In this document: piece by piece, positions 5,749 to 14,032 of the stretch
How the letters are laid out: every line of letters starts with the position of its first letter
How positions within the stretch are numbered: the first letter of the stretch is position 1
NCBI GenBank assembly: GCA_045540015.1
Contig: JAZQGP010000007.1
Span: 1-40,116, forward strand
DNA length: 40,116 bases
DNA from: UMGS1387 sp045540015
GTDB lineage: Bacteria; Bacillota; Clostridia; Oscillospirales; CAG-382
Direction of reading: 5' to 3'
Notes under the pieces: generated by a model
Databases searched by the model: none
Told to the model about the DNA's origin: nothing
Seen by the model: the letters and a program-made list of their open reading frames with translations, nothing else
Program-made: the position numbers and the translations under genes

Positions 5749-7842
5749 CTATTTTACGGTGATTTTTGCTGTAATATATTGGTCGTTATAACTGTTTGTT
5801 ATTTTCAATTCGGTAGTTCCGATTGATATCCCTTTGACTGTTATTTCCCACGGCAGTGAGTCTGCATCATCGGCAAAATCTGCAAAAGCAACATCTTCGT
5901 TTTCGGAAACAGCCTCAACATCAAAGCTTTCCGGAAAACCGGCACACTCAATATCAAGAATAACACTTGCAGTTTCGCCAACACTCAGGTTTATCTCCTG
6001 CGAGCTTAGTTTATAATCAATTCTCGAATACACGATCTTTTCAGATTCATCATATGAAGTATATCCCAGGTCTGCTACGCTATAAACTCCTGTATTGCCA
6101 AGATATTTATCAAAAATCATATTTATAAAATTCAGCCCATCAATATGCATCATTTTCGCAACAAGGGAATCAACTAAGCGGTCATCTCCCTCATATTCGG
6201 TAAAATCAAAGACATAGTCACCATCCAATTTACTACATTCAACCAAAGTCTTGCCACTGGAAATTTCAACAGCCTCCTCGTTTTCTGTTTCAATAAAATA
6301 CTTATATCCACCTGCTGAATTTTCGCTGTCGGGTGTTATATCGAAAAAGTAGGCAAAAGTACTACCGCTTTCTGAAGTTTTCAACACATATACAGAAATA
6401 CCTGTATTATTAGCAAACAAAATTAATGATGAGAAAGAAACACCATTCTCGGAATAATCCTTGCAAAAACCCCGCCTTTGTTGCTTGGTTACATAATTAT
6501 AATTGTTTCTGATAAATCCTTTCAGCAAGTAATACGCCGTATGTTTCTCAGCGGTTGAATCTATCTCATAATCGCCAAACCACTCCGAAAACTTTGTAAG
6601 TTTTTTACGTAAATAATTTTGAAAATACGTCACAGGAATTACAAAATTGAGGTTTTGTGCGTCATCACGCCCGCTGGTTGTTATTCCGATAACGTGTCCC
6701 ATCTTATTAAGGAGTGCTCCTCCGCTGTTTCCGTGAGAAATAGGTGCGGATATCTGGATATGATCTATTCCGTCTAATACTCTTTTCGGATTTGATATTA
6801 ATCCTTCGGAAATTGTGTTCTGAAAACCCAATGGACTTCCAATTGTATATATAGTAGCTCCTCCGACAACCGTTGACGGATTTCCTATTTCAAGATATTC
6901 GTTGCCCGTGCAATCAACCTGTATTACAGCCCAGTCCTGCTCTTCACTAAAGTCGTAAATACCGATAACGTTGTATACTTTTCCCGTATCTGACATCTGA
7001 ATCTTTGCACTATATGCCCTCTCAATAACATGATAGTTTGTTACAGCAGTTCCTTTATCATCAATAAAGAATCCGCTTGCGTTACCCAATGTCTGTTTAA
7101 GTCCGTTATATATTTCTATATAGAACACCGCAGGAGAGCACATTTCATATATTTCTTCAGCTGAAAGCTCATTATTTCCAAATGTTGGCTTTGTAGCACT
7201 GTTCTTAGAAGAATTATATAATCTGTCAAACTGCGCCTTTGTAAACACCTCTGCAGCAATCAGCTTTTGAGCAAGCGTCTGCTGAGTACCGTTAAGATAT
7301 GAAGAAAGAGCAGAATGCGACACAAGAACAACGTCTGCACGCCAGAACTGTTGTATATTTACGCTGTCGGAAAGTATACCAACCTCTCTCGCAAGGGTAA
7401 ACGGGTCACTCCAGACAAAATCCTCGCCGTTTACATCTGAGTATCCGAGTGCGCGAAGCACAAATGTAATATACATTGCACCACTCGCGTCTCCTGTGCC
7501 GAATTCCGTCATCGACTGACCGTTTGTTAGTCCGTTTGAATATGCATAGCCGACATACTTATCCGCCCACTTCGGAACATCCGTAAACGGATGACGCCAC
7601 ACGCCCGCTGTTACATCGTTTTCTTTTCCGAGAACTCTTATCAGCATAACAAGAGCTTCAACTCTTGACGGTGCTCTTCCGAGGGCAAAGTCCGTGTCTG
7701 ACACACCTCTGAACAGCCCGAGTTCTTTTAATTCCTGTGCAAGTAATTCTTCATTTGAAACATCTCTCTGCGCATTTACGGAAATCGAAACGCAGGAAAT
7801 GCACATGATAACAATCGCAAAAACAGCAATAAAACGTTTCAT
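5749..7842 (-). CDS. Secreted SLH-domain trypsin-like (S1C/HtrA-type) serine protease with C-terminal Ig-like domain
   Basis: The 697-residue protein begins with a signal peptide (residues 1-24, ending SVNAQ). Residues about 35-210 hold two to three S-layer homology repeats, with PSRVEALVMLIRVLGKE, the FTDVPKWADKYVGYAYSNGL block and TLAREVGIL, which would anchor it to the cell wall. Residues about 232-405 form the protease: TNYHVIE with His271, QDWAVIQ with Asp303 and GNSGGALL with Ser373, a complete catalytic triad, with GSPLG before it as in HtrA/DegP. No PDZ domain is visible. The last 85 residues (about 612-697), starting SSQEINLSVGETASV, look like a bacterial Ig-like domain. AGGAT lies about 9 bases before the ATG. 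It is the last gene of a seven-gene minus-strand run. Confidence 0.85.
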   Translation of the reverse strand: MKRFIAVFAIVIMCISCVSISVNAQRDVSNEELLAQELKELGLFRGVSDTDFALGRAPSRVEALVMLIRVLGKENDVTAGVWRHPFTDVPKWADKYVGYAYSNGLTNGQSMTEFGTGDASGAMYITFVLRALGYSDVNGEDFVWSDPFTLAREVGILSDSVNIQQFWRADVVLVSHSALSSYLNGTQQTLAQKLIAAEVFTKAQFDRLYNSSKNSATKPTFGNNELSAEEIYEMCSPAVFYIEIYNGLKQTLGNASGFFIDDKGTAVTNYHVIERAYSAKIQMSDTGKVYNVIGIYDFSEEQDWAVIQVDCTGNEYLEIGNPSTVVGGATIYTIGSPLGFQNTISEGLISNPKRVLDGIDHIQISAPISHGNSGGALLNKMGHVIGITTSGRDDAQNLNFVIPVTYFQNYLRKKLTKFSEWFGDYEIDSTAEKHTAYYLLKGFIRNNYNYVTKQQRRGFCKDYSENGVSFSSLILFANNTGISVYVLKTSESGSTFAYFFDITPDSENSAGGYKYFIETENEEAVEISSGKTLVECSKLDGDYVFDFTEYEGDDRLVDSLVAKMMHIDGLNFINMIFDKYLGNTGVYSVADLGYTSYDESEKIVYSRIDYKLSSQEINLSVGETASVILDIECAGFPESFDVEAVSENEDVAFADFADDADSLPWEITVKGISIGTTELKITNSYNDQYITAKITVK

Positions 7843-7870
7843 ATATCATCATCCTATATACTTTTTTCCA

Positions 7871-9085
7871 TTACTGCCACTCAAGCTCTGACACATCAAT
7901 TTCGCAAATTTCGCGTCTGCCGTTTCTTGTAGAGTCAAAGGAAATTCTATCTCCCTTTACGTTCCATCTGTCGTGCAGGTCGCATCTTATATCGACAACA
8001 GACGGTCTTACGGAGTAATCCTTTAGTATCGGTTCACACTCACGTGTTTCAAGGTTATACAGATAAATATGTCTGCAGTGGTCCTCTTTCGGGTAGCTAT
8101 CACCGATGAAGTATTTTTGGTTAGGCGAATAGATGCAGTGAATATCCGTGTGTCTAATCTCATCTTTTCTCTTATCCACTGTAATATAAGGCGTATCGTA
8201 TGTAATATACTTATCACTCAAATCATCTACAAGGTGAACCGCAAGAACGCTGTCAATTTCACCGAAGAACATAATCTGATTTGAGTTTTTCCAGTGATAA
8301 TGAGAAACCATTGTGTTATGAAGTCTCTCAAACATATTTCCCTCAAGGTCACTTGTTATAAGCGATGTGAGCCAGCCGGGATTTGTTTCAGTCTGAAAGT
8401 TTCTGAACAAAAACAGAAATCTGTCGCTTGTCGGGTTAAAGGTAATGTGGTTTACAACAAACTTGGCGTCAGGGTATTCTGCATTCGGGAACTCTTTTAA
8501 AATACGTGCAACGCTTATTATCAGTTTACTTTTACCTGTTTTCATATCTACAAGGAACACGCCGTCATCCTCGGGCTGAGGAATATCAAACCATCTGTCC
8601 TTAACGCCTGCATAACCGTAGCCGGGACGAAAATCGTATATTCTGTTGAAGTTTACCGCAAGTCCCCATTTCCCGTCGGGAGAAATACATCCGCAGGCAC
8701 GGTCAGTATACTTTTTTTCACCTGTTTTAAGGTTGTGTGTGCAGGTGCTGTAGTCGTTTTCACCCATTCTTACGTTATAGAAAACCTCGTCATAGTTCGA
8801 CTTATTATAAGTCATGAGTGCACCCTGCTGGAAATTCCACGCAGTTGTCTCGGCAAACTTTGTAAACTCTTTTGTTTCAAGGTCAATGTAACCAAGCTCG
8901 CACACATCGTCCTTTTCGGGAAGTCTGTCCATAAACTTTACTCTATGTGCAAGATGATATTTTCCGTTTTCATGATATGCGTTCAAATCGTAATAGCCAA
9001 AGAAATAGTGGAAGCCGTCATTTGGCGTAATAACCCTTACATCAAATTTTGCATCAAGACATTTTCCGAAGTTTTCGTGTTCCAT
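7871..9085 (-). CDS. Beta-propeller protein, TolB/oligogalacturonate-lyase-like fold, function unknown
   Basis: The 404-residue protein has no signal peptide and no membrane segment. It shows repeated short blade-like motifs: HYFFGYYDLNAYHENGKY, ELGYIDLETKEFTKF, GCISPDGKWGLAVNF, GVFLVDMKTGKSKLI, HITFNPTSDRFLF, HCIYSPNQKYFIG, IYLYNLETRECEPI and ISFDSTRNGRREI. Such SPDG/NP..D.. turns followed by DLETG strands are typical of six- to eight-bladed propellers related to TolB, DPP-IV N domains and oligogalacturonate lyase. Many histidines (HYHWKN, RHTDIHCIYS, CDLHDRW) could form a metal or substrate site on the top face, as in oligogalacturonate lyase. This is inference. The GGAGGT site fits the ATG at 9085. 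It lies between a YbaK-type deacylase gene and the SLH-protease gene. No specific substrate can be named. Confidence 0.6.
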   Translation of the reverse strand: MEHENFGKCLDAKFDVRVITPNDGFHYFFGYYDLNAYHENGKYHLAHRVKFMDRLPEKDDVCELGYIDLETKEFTKFAETTAWNFQQGALMTYNKSNYDEVFYNVRMGENDYSTCTHNLKTGEKKYTDRACGCISPDGKWGLAVNFNRIYDFRPGYGYAGVKDRWFDIPQPEDDGVFLVDMKTGKSKLIISVARILKEFPNAEYPDAKFVVNHITFNPTSDRFLFLFRNFQTETNPGWLTSLITSDLEGNMFERLHNTMVSHYHWKNSNQIMFFGEIDSVLAVHLVDDLSDKYITYDTPYITVDKRKDEIRHTDIHCIYSPNQKYFIGDSYPKEDHCRHIYLYNLETRECEPILKDYSVRPSVVDIRCDLHDRWNVKGDRISFDSTRNGRREICEIDVSELEWQ

Positions 9086-9124
9086 AATTTTTACCTCCGT
9101 AATATGAAAAAATGTTATGTGTTT

Positions 9125-9595
9125 CTATTGTGCTGTTTTACAAACCTCAACCCACGCCTTATACTCGGAACACGCTTCAAGCTCTTCTATCGTAAGCTCA
9201 ACCGCACTGTTTGAAGTTCCGCAGGCAGGATAAATCTTTTCAAAGCGTTTCATTGATTCATCAAGGTACACCTCAACACCCTCATTCACGCCAAACGGGC
9301 AAACACCGCCGACTGCGTGTCCGACAAGTGCTTCAACTTCGTCAAAGGACAGCATTTTCGCCTTTGTGCCGAAGAACGCCTTATATTTTGCATTATCCAC
9401 CTTTGTGTCGCCTGCCGTAACAACCAGCACTACCCTCTCGCCTACTTTAAAGGACAGGGTTTTTGCTATATACTCCGGCTTACAGCCGAGTGCCTGTGCC
9501 GCAAGCTCAACAGTCGCACTTGACACGTCAAAGGTCTTGATTTTGTTTTCAAAACCGTATTTTTCAAGATGTGCTTTTGCTCTTTCAAGTGACAT
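9125..9595 (-). CDS. YbaK/EbsC-family aminoacyl-tRNA deacylase
   Basis: The 156-residue protein is the length of a single YbaK/ProX domain. It has the family signs KTLSFKVGERVVLVVTAGD near residues 45-63, the conserved lysine-containing segment DNAKYKAFFGTKAKMLS, and GHAVGGVCPFG near 92-102, which is the most typical block (G..GG..PFG), followed by SNSAVELTIEEL. Members hydrolyse mischarged tRNA, most often Cys- or Ala-tRNA(Pro), in trans. This protects translation fidelity. It acts in the cytosol without a synthetase domain. The gene has AGGAG about 9 bases before the ATG, and lies 20 bases after the transporter gene. Which misacylated tRNA it edits cannot be told. Confidence 0.88.
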   Translation of the reverse strand: MSLERAKAHLEKYGFENKIKTFDVSSATVELAAQALGCKPEYIAKTLSFKVGERVVLVVTAGDTKVDNAKYKAFFGTKAKMLSFDEVEALVGHAVGGVCPFGVNEGVEVYLDESMKRFEKIYPACGTSNSAVELTIEELEACSEYKAWVEVCKTAQ

Positions 9596-9615
9596 TTTAT
9601 TCTTCTCCTATGCCG

Positions 9616-10827
9616 TTACATATATTTCTTTCTCCAGTGTCTTATAATCAAAGCACAGAGTATTGTTCCGAGCGAGGCGCTTACAATCCAAACGGTTATC
9701 GTCGCACCCCAGCCAAAGACCTCTGCAATTTTTGCTATACCATAGGTTGACAGCGCACTTCCGATATAGGTGAACGCATTGACAATTCCCGAAATGGTTG
9801 AAACCTTACCCGTTCCGTTGAAATAGGCAGGTATCATGCAGATAAGTATGTAGTTTACGCCGTGCATTGAAGCACAAAGCAGGGACAGCAGTACAACCGA
9901 AAGACCGGGACTGCTCTGACGCACAAGCTGAAGGAGAAACGCCGACACCGCGCCAAGTGCAAAGAAAAGTGAAGCGCAAGCAAGCGGGTTTCTTACAAGT
10001 TTTCTGTAAACAAACGATGTTACATTCGTCATTACAATTGAAAAAATCGGAAGCAGTACACCCGAAAAAATAGAAGAGGTTGTAGACATATTGAAGTTTT
10101 CCGATATGTACGAGGGCATCCAGGTTGTAACTCCGTCACGAAGCGAGCCTTGCAAAATAATTGATATGAAAATAAGTATCATTGCAGGCGTTAAAATATG
10201 CTTCCACACGCTTTCGCTGTTTTCACTGATGGTTCTGACACTTTTCTCAGGTCTGTCTATGTAGCATCCCGTGAAAAACCAGACGGCGCTCATAATAAGT
10301 CCGCACAGTGCCGCAATATAGAAAACACCGCGCCAGGTAAAATTGGTTATGATTGCCGGTGCCAGAATATACACCATCATAGTACCGAGGTTTCCGCCGA
10401 CGGTTACGAACATGCACGCCTTTTTATAGTACTCCGCATCAAACAGGTTTGTCATAAGCCTTACAAGCGGAGGCCAGATAAGAGCCTGTGCAAAGCCGTT
10501 TACACACCACACGGCAGTCATTGCCGCACTGGACGGGCAAATCGGAAGAAGAAAGTTCATCGCGGAAGAAATAAGAAGTCCCGAAAGCAGCACGTTTTTC
10601 GGCTGGAACTTATCTCCCAGCACACCGCTTACAAGCTGACCTATTCCGTAGGTTATAAAGAGTCCGGTAAGGGCAAGCGACAGCGAAGATTTTGTCATGT
10701 TTTCGCTTGCCGCCATTTCGGAAATCACTGCGGCATAATTCAGTCTTGTAACGTAGCTTACAAAATACGCAATACTGAAAATTGCGGTATAAAAATTGTT
10801 CGAGTATCTTTTCTGTGATGTATACAT
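9616..10827 (-). CDS. MFS transporter, possibly organophosphate:phosphate antiporter (GlpT/UhpT)-like
   Basis: The protein (403 residues from the chosen start) has about twelve hydrophobic helices, split into two halves by a polar loop near residues 190-205 (DRPEKSVRTISENSES). The loop between helices 2 and 3 reads GVLGDKFQPKNVL, a variant of the MFS motif A (G-x-L-x-D-R/K). Its form with PKNVLL resembles the organophosphate antiporter branch. NYAAVISEM in helix 1 and WPPLVRLMTNLF in helix 4 also fit that branch. The frame can start at TTG 10845, but ATG at 10827 with GGGAGA about 10 bases upstream is the better start. It lies 25 bases after the ATPase gene. Substrate unknown; a phosphorylated sugar is only a guess. 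Confidence 0.75.
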   Translation of the reverse strand: MYTSQKRYSNNFYTAIFSIAYFVSYVTRLNYAAVISEMAASENMTKSSLSLALTGLFITYGIGQLVSGVLGDKFQPKNVLLSGLLISSAMNFLLPICPSSAAMTAVWCVNGFAQALIWPPLVRLMTNLFDAEYYKKACMFVTVGGNLGTMMVYILAPAIITNFTWRGVFYIAALCGLIMSAVWFFTGCYIDRPEKSVRTISENSESVWKHILTPAMILIFISIILQGSLRDGVTTWMPSYISENFNMSTTSSIFSGVLLPIFSIVMTNVTSFVYRKLVRNPLACASLFFALGAVSAFLLQLVRQSSPGLSVVLLSLLCASMHGVNYILICMIPAYFNGTGKVSTISGIVNAFTYIGSALSTYGIAKIAEVFGWGATITVWIVSASLGTILCALIIRHWRKKYM

Positions 10828-10852
10828 TTTCGTTGTATCTCCCAATGCAATT

Positions 10853-13045
10853 TCAGTTTACTTTGAAATTAATTATTTTAGCCCTGTCTGAAAGAAGCCG
10901 GGCTTCCCTTTCATGACAGGAAAGTATTATTATCTGGAACTCTTCGGAAAGCTCATACAGAAGCTCCATGAAGATTTTCAGTCTTTGATCGTCCACAAAC
11001 GCAAATGCATCGTCGAAAATCAGTGTCGGTTTTTCCTTGTAAAGGTATTCGCACAGCGAAATTCTGAGACACAGATACGAAAGCGATCTTGTTCCGCAGC
11101 TTAAATACATACCGTCTCTTACATCGGCATCCGCACTTTCAAGGAATGAAAGATTCATTTGTTTATCTGCAAACAGTGCCTTATATTTCCCGCTTGTCAC
11201 CCTTGCAAAAAGCTCACCGCAGCGTGAGGTAATATAGGGAGAGGCAGTATTCTTTATGTTTTGTGATGCCTTTTCAAGTGTATCAAGAGCAAGCACAAGT
11301 GCATCATACTTTTCCTGCATCTCTTCCTTTTTACATTCGAGCGAAGAAATCCTGCTTTCTATTTCAGCAGGCTTTGGAAGTGTTCCCGAAAGTACTGCTG
11401 CTTTCTTCTCAAGCTCTCTTTCCTTATCGGATAATGCCTGTATGGACTGCGTATAGAAAGCATATTCCTGTCTTAACGTTTTATCATCGCGGAAGCCAAG
11501 AGCTTCGTCATACAGCACAGCTTGCTGTGAAAGCTCTTCGATATTTATGCTTCCCAAAAGCGTATTATACTTTACAAAATCATCGTTACACAAACGCTTA
11601 CATTCAGAAAGCTCATACAGATAAACATTAAGCTTTTTAATATACATAATCGCCACATCATAAACATCGCCGTCTGCACTTTGACCTGCACTCGCAAGAA
11701 GTCCGAATAGAACACTCTCTGCGTTTCTCTGCTCATCAATCGCCTTTTGCATACCTGACAAAGACTGTTCATGTACCTTCTTTGCAGCTGATGCCGCACT
11801 TGAAAATGCCGAACTTGCACACAGCAGTGCATACAGCTCGTCCGCATTCGCTACGCCGAAAAAGGTAAGCATTTCTTTTATTTTCGCGCCTGCTTTGCCG
11901 TGTTTCACATAGAATACAAGCGCTATGGGCAAGGTTATGACAAAAATTGTAAGTATAATAGCAGCGGCAAGAGAGCTTTTCTTCTTTTGTATCAGAATTT
12001 TCAGCTCATTTGCGGTTTCCTCGGCACTTTTTCCGGTTTCGTAAAGTCTGTCTGCTATATATTTGTGACGTTCATCCGAATATGCTTTTGTAAGGTTTTC
12101 TGCGGTCTCTTTCTCCTGCTCGGACAGTCTCTTTGCGTTTTCACGGCTTCTCAAAACTTCTGCCGCAGCATCCGTTATACGCGCCTTAAAATCTTCATCG
12201 GGAACAAAAGCTTCGTGTTGCAGTTCTTTCTGCTTTTCGACAAGAGCCTGCTTACTTGCAATTGCGGCATTTTTACACTTTTCTATCTCTGAAAGCTTCT
12301 GCTTTGCCTCAAAACACTGCTTATTCTTTATTTCCTTTTCGAGAGATAGAAGCTTTTGTCTGTTAAACTCAAGTTTATTCTTTGTCTCGGAAAGAGTGTG
12401 CTCGGCACTGAGAAGCTCCTTATGTCCGCTTTGCCACTTTTGCTTTTCCTCACGAAGATTCAAAAGCTCTGTTTCGGTTTCGTATATTTTACCGCCCTTA
12501 CCGTTTTTTGTGAGAAAGAACTTTCTCGCCTCGTCAAGCTTTTTTATTACCGCTCCCGTATCCGCGCTCTCATCCGCTGCATACACAATGTTATGTATCG
12601 CATTTTCAAGCTCGCCCTCATCCGAGAAGACAATATCGTTCTGACCGATAAATGCCGTCTTTTTAAAGCAATTGTCGGAAACCCCGAGAAATTCTTCACC
12701 TGCACAGTCAGACGCTATCGGCTCACCATTATCATTATCAATAATTGAGGACGCGTTTCGTGCGGTGGTTTTGCGTAGTGCGGTATAGCTTTTTCCGTTT
12801 GAAGTTGAAAAATCCATTTCACCGCCGCATTCGTTTTCATCCCACGGCATAAACTTTTTCTTTGTATTATCAGAAAGAGATGTGCTCCTGCCGGCAAAGC
12901 CGTAAAGCATATAGCGGATAAATCCCGAAACCGTGCTTTTACCCGCCTCGTTTTCTCCCTTAATGACAGTTATTCTTTCATCAAGAGAAACATCAACATC
13001 TTTTAATTTTCCGAATTTATTTATTCTTAACTGTTTTATTTTCAT
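10853..13045 (-). CDS. YhaN-like AAA ATPase (SMC/Rad50 type) with a membrane segment
   Basis: The 730-residue protein starts with LRINKFGKLKDVDV and a Walker A motif GENEAGKST at residues 30-38. A Q-loop segment (FIGQND) follows near 138. Then come long heptad-rich helices (about 170-330 and 400-600). A very hydrophobic stretch, SLAAAIILTIFVITLPIALV at about 350-370, interrupts the coiled coil and is a likely membrane helix. The C-terminal head has an ABC signature-like LSCGTRSLSYL near 650, and Walker B TLIFDDAF followed by the D-loop region. This layout matches YhaN, a Rad50/SbcC-like ATPase that usually works with a nuclease subunit YhaO. No YhaO or SbcD gene is present in the window. YhaN of Bacillus is longer, about 960 residues. 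The gene follows the DnaD-like gene by 24 bases, so a DNA repair or replication role is plausible. Confidence 0.78.
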   Translation of the reverse strand: MKIKQLRINKFGKLKDVDVSLDERITVIKGENEAGKSTVSGFIRYMLYGFAGRSTSLSDNTKKKFMPWDENECGGEMDFSTSNGKSYTALRKTTARNASSIIDNDNGEPIASDCAGEEFLGVSDNCFKKTAFIGQNDIVFSDEGELENAIHNIVYAADESADTGAVIKKLDEARKFFLTKNGKGGKIYETETELLNLREEKQKWQSGHKELLSAEHTLSETKNKLEFNRQKLLSLEKEIKNKQCFEAKQKLSEIEKCKNAAIASKQALVEKQKELQHEAFVPDEDFKARITDAAAEVLRSRENAKRLSEQEKETAENLTKAYSDERHKYIADRLYETGKSAEETANELKILIQKKKSSLAAAIILTIFVITLPIALVFYVKHGKAGAKIKEMLTFFGVANADELYALLCASSAFSSAASAAKKVHEQSLSGMQKAIDEQRNAESVLFGLLASAGQSADGDVYDVAIMYIKKLNVYLYELSECKRLCNDDFVKYNTLLGSINIEELSQQAVLYDEALGFRDDKTLRQEYAFYTQSIQALSDKERELEKKAAVLSGTLPKPAEIESRISSLECKKEEMQEKYDALVLALDTLEKASQNIKNTASPYITSRCGELFARVTSGKYKALFADKQMNLSFLESADADVRDGMYLSCGTRSLSYLCLRISLCEYLYKEKPTLIFDDAFAFVDDQRLKIFMELLYELSEEFQIIILSCHEREARLLSDRAKIINFKVN

Positions 13046-13069
13046 TTTATGCTCCGAAAGCAGCTTTTT

Positions 13070-14005
13070 TTATGGTTTTTCAAATATATCCGAAAGGTCA
13101 AAGTCAAAACTGCCTGAAGAAGTTTTCTTTGTTTCTTCGGCCTTTTTCTCTTTTAAATCCTTTGCCTTTTCAGGCGTATCTATCCCTTGCTCATGCCATG
13201 ATTCGAGAATTTTCGACATATAAGAAACAGAAGGCTTGGATATTGCCGAAACACATATTTCATACGCATATTCAACGAGCTCCTTTGTAGCCTTATAGGT
13301 GTTCTCCCAAACAGCAACAAGCTTTGCTTCCTTCGGAGTGAACGCTCTGTCCTGTGCACCGATTATTCGCTTTACCATTGATTCGTATTCTGCGTATCTT
13401 CTCTTTGCCGCAAGGTATGTTTCAAGCTCCTTATATGTTACAACGCCGTCATTATGTATTCCTTCGGCACACTTTTCAATGTACCGAAGGCTTTTCTTAT
13501 CATTTGAAACGCAGTGTGCGATAATTCCCATTATCACATCAGATTGCATACCGAGATTGTCGTAAAGATACAACAGCGTTGATACACGCGAAGAGTTGAG
13601 CAGTGTTCCCAGCATATGCTCGGCATAATTTACAAGCTCTTTAAACTCACTGTCGCTTTGCATAACGCCGGCTATTTCTTCTGTGGAATATCCCGCGGGT
13701 TTTATGGCAGGCTCTTTCTTTATCTCAAGCTCCTGCGTTTTTTCAAGCACAGTATTTTGTGTTTCCTCTGCATCTTCAACCTCACAAACAATGCCTGTTC
13801 CTCTCCAGAATGCAAGCGCTGCCGTTATACTTTCGGGCGTTTCCGAAAGACACTTTGCCGCTTCTTCGACAGAGAAATTCTGTCCGTTGCGCGAGAAAAT
13901 ATACATTATAAGTTTTGTTTCGGATTTCTTTGCGCCTTTAAGGTAGTCAATCACCTTTTTCGGCATTACAAACACGTTTTCCGTGATTTCACTTTTAAGC
14001 TTCAT
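13070..14005 (-). CDS. DnaD-domain replication-initiation-like protein
   Basis: The protein (311 residues from the chosen ATG) has a winged-helix-like N-terminal part (residues about 1-85, with LIMYIFSRNG and a helix-turn pattern). A Glu/Lys-rich linker follows. Then two helical DnaD/DnaB2 repeats: EFKELVNYAEHMLGTLLNSS near 125-145, and FTPKEAKLVAVWENT near 225, ending in SYMSKILESWHEQGIDTPEKA near 270-290. The last segment matches the DnaD signature (Y...IL..W...GI.T.E.A). DnaD proteins bind and remodel DNA when the helicase is loaded. The C-terminal tail is Lys/Glu/Ser-rich. An upstream TTG (14026) is in frame, but ATG 14005 with AGGA/AAAGAG upstream is preferred. It lies between RNase J and the YhaN-like ATPase genes with gaps of 24-27 bases. 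Confidence 0.85.
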   Translation of the reverse strand: MKLKSEITENVFVMPKKVIDYLKGAKKSETKLIMYIFSRNGQNFSVEEAAKCLSETPESITAALAFWRGTGIVCEVEDAEETQNTVLEKTQELEIKKEPAIKPAGYSTEEIAGVMQSDSEFKELVNYAEHMLGTLLNSSRVSTLLYLYDNLGMQSDVIMGIIAHCVSNDKKSLRYIEKCAEGIHNDGVVTYKELETYLAAKRRYAEYESMVKRIIGAQDRAFTPKEAKLVAVWENTYKATKELVEYAYEICVSAISKPSVSYMSKILESWHEQGIDTPEKAKDLKEKKAEETKKTSSGSFDFDLSDIFEKP

Positions 14006-14032
14006 GTGCTTCTCTTTCCTGTGCAAAATTCT

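Noticed and set aside
10198..10818. Plus-strand open frame of about 200 codons opposite the MFS transporter
   Set aside because: It is antisense to a well-supported membrane protein, rich in Cys, His and Lys with no family pattern, and has no ribosome site.
12356..12748. Plus-strand open frame opposite the YhaN-like ATPase
   Set aside because: It is a shadow of the ATPase frame, with no recognisable domain or ribosome site.
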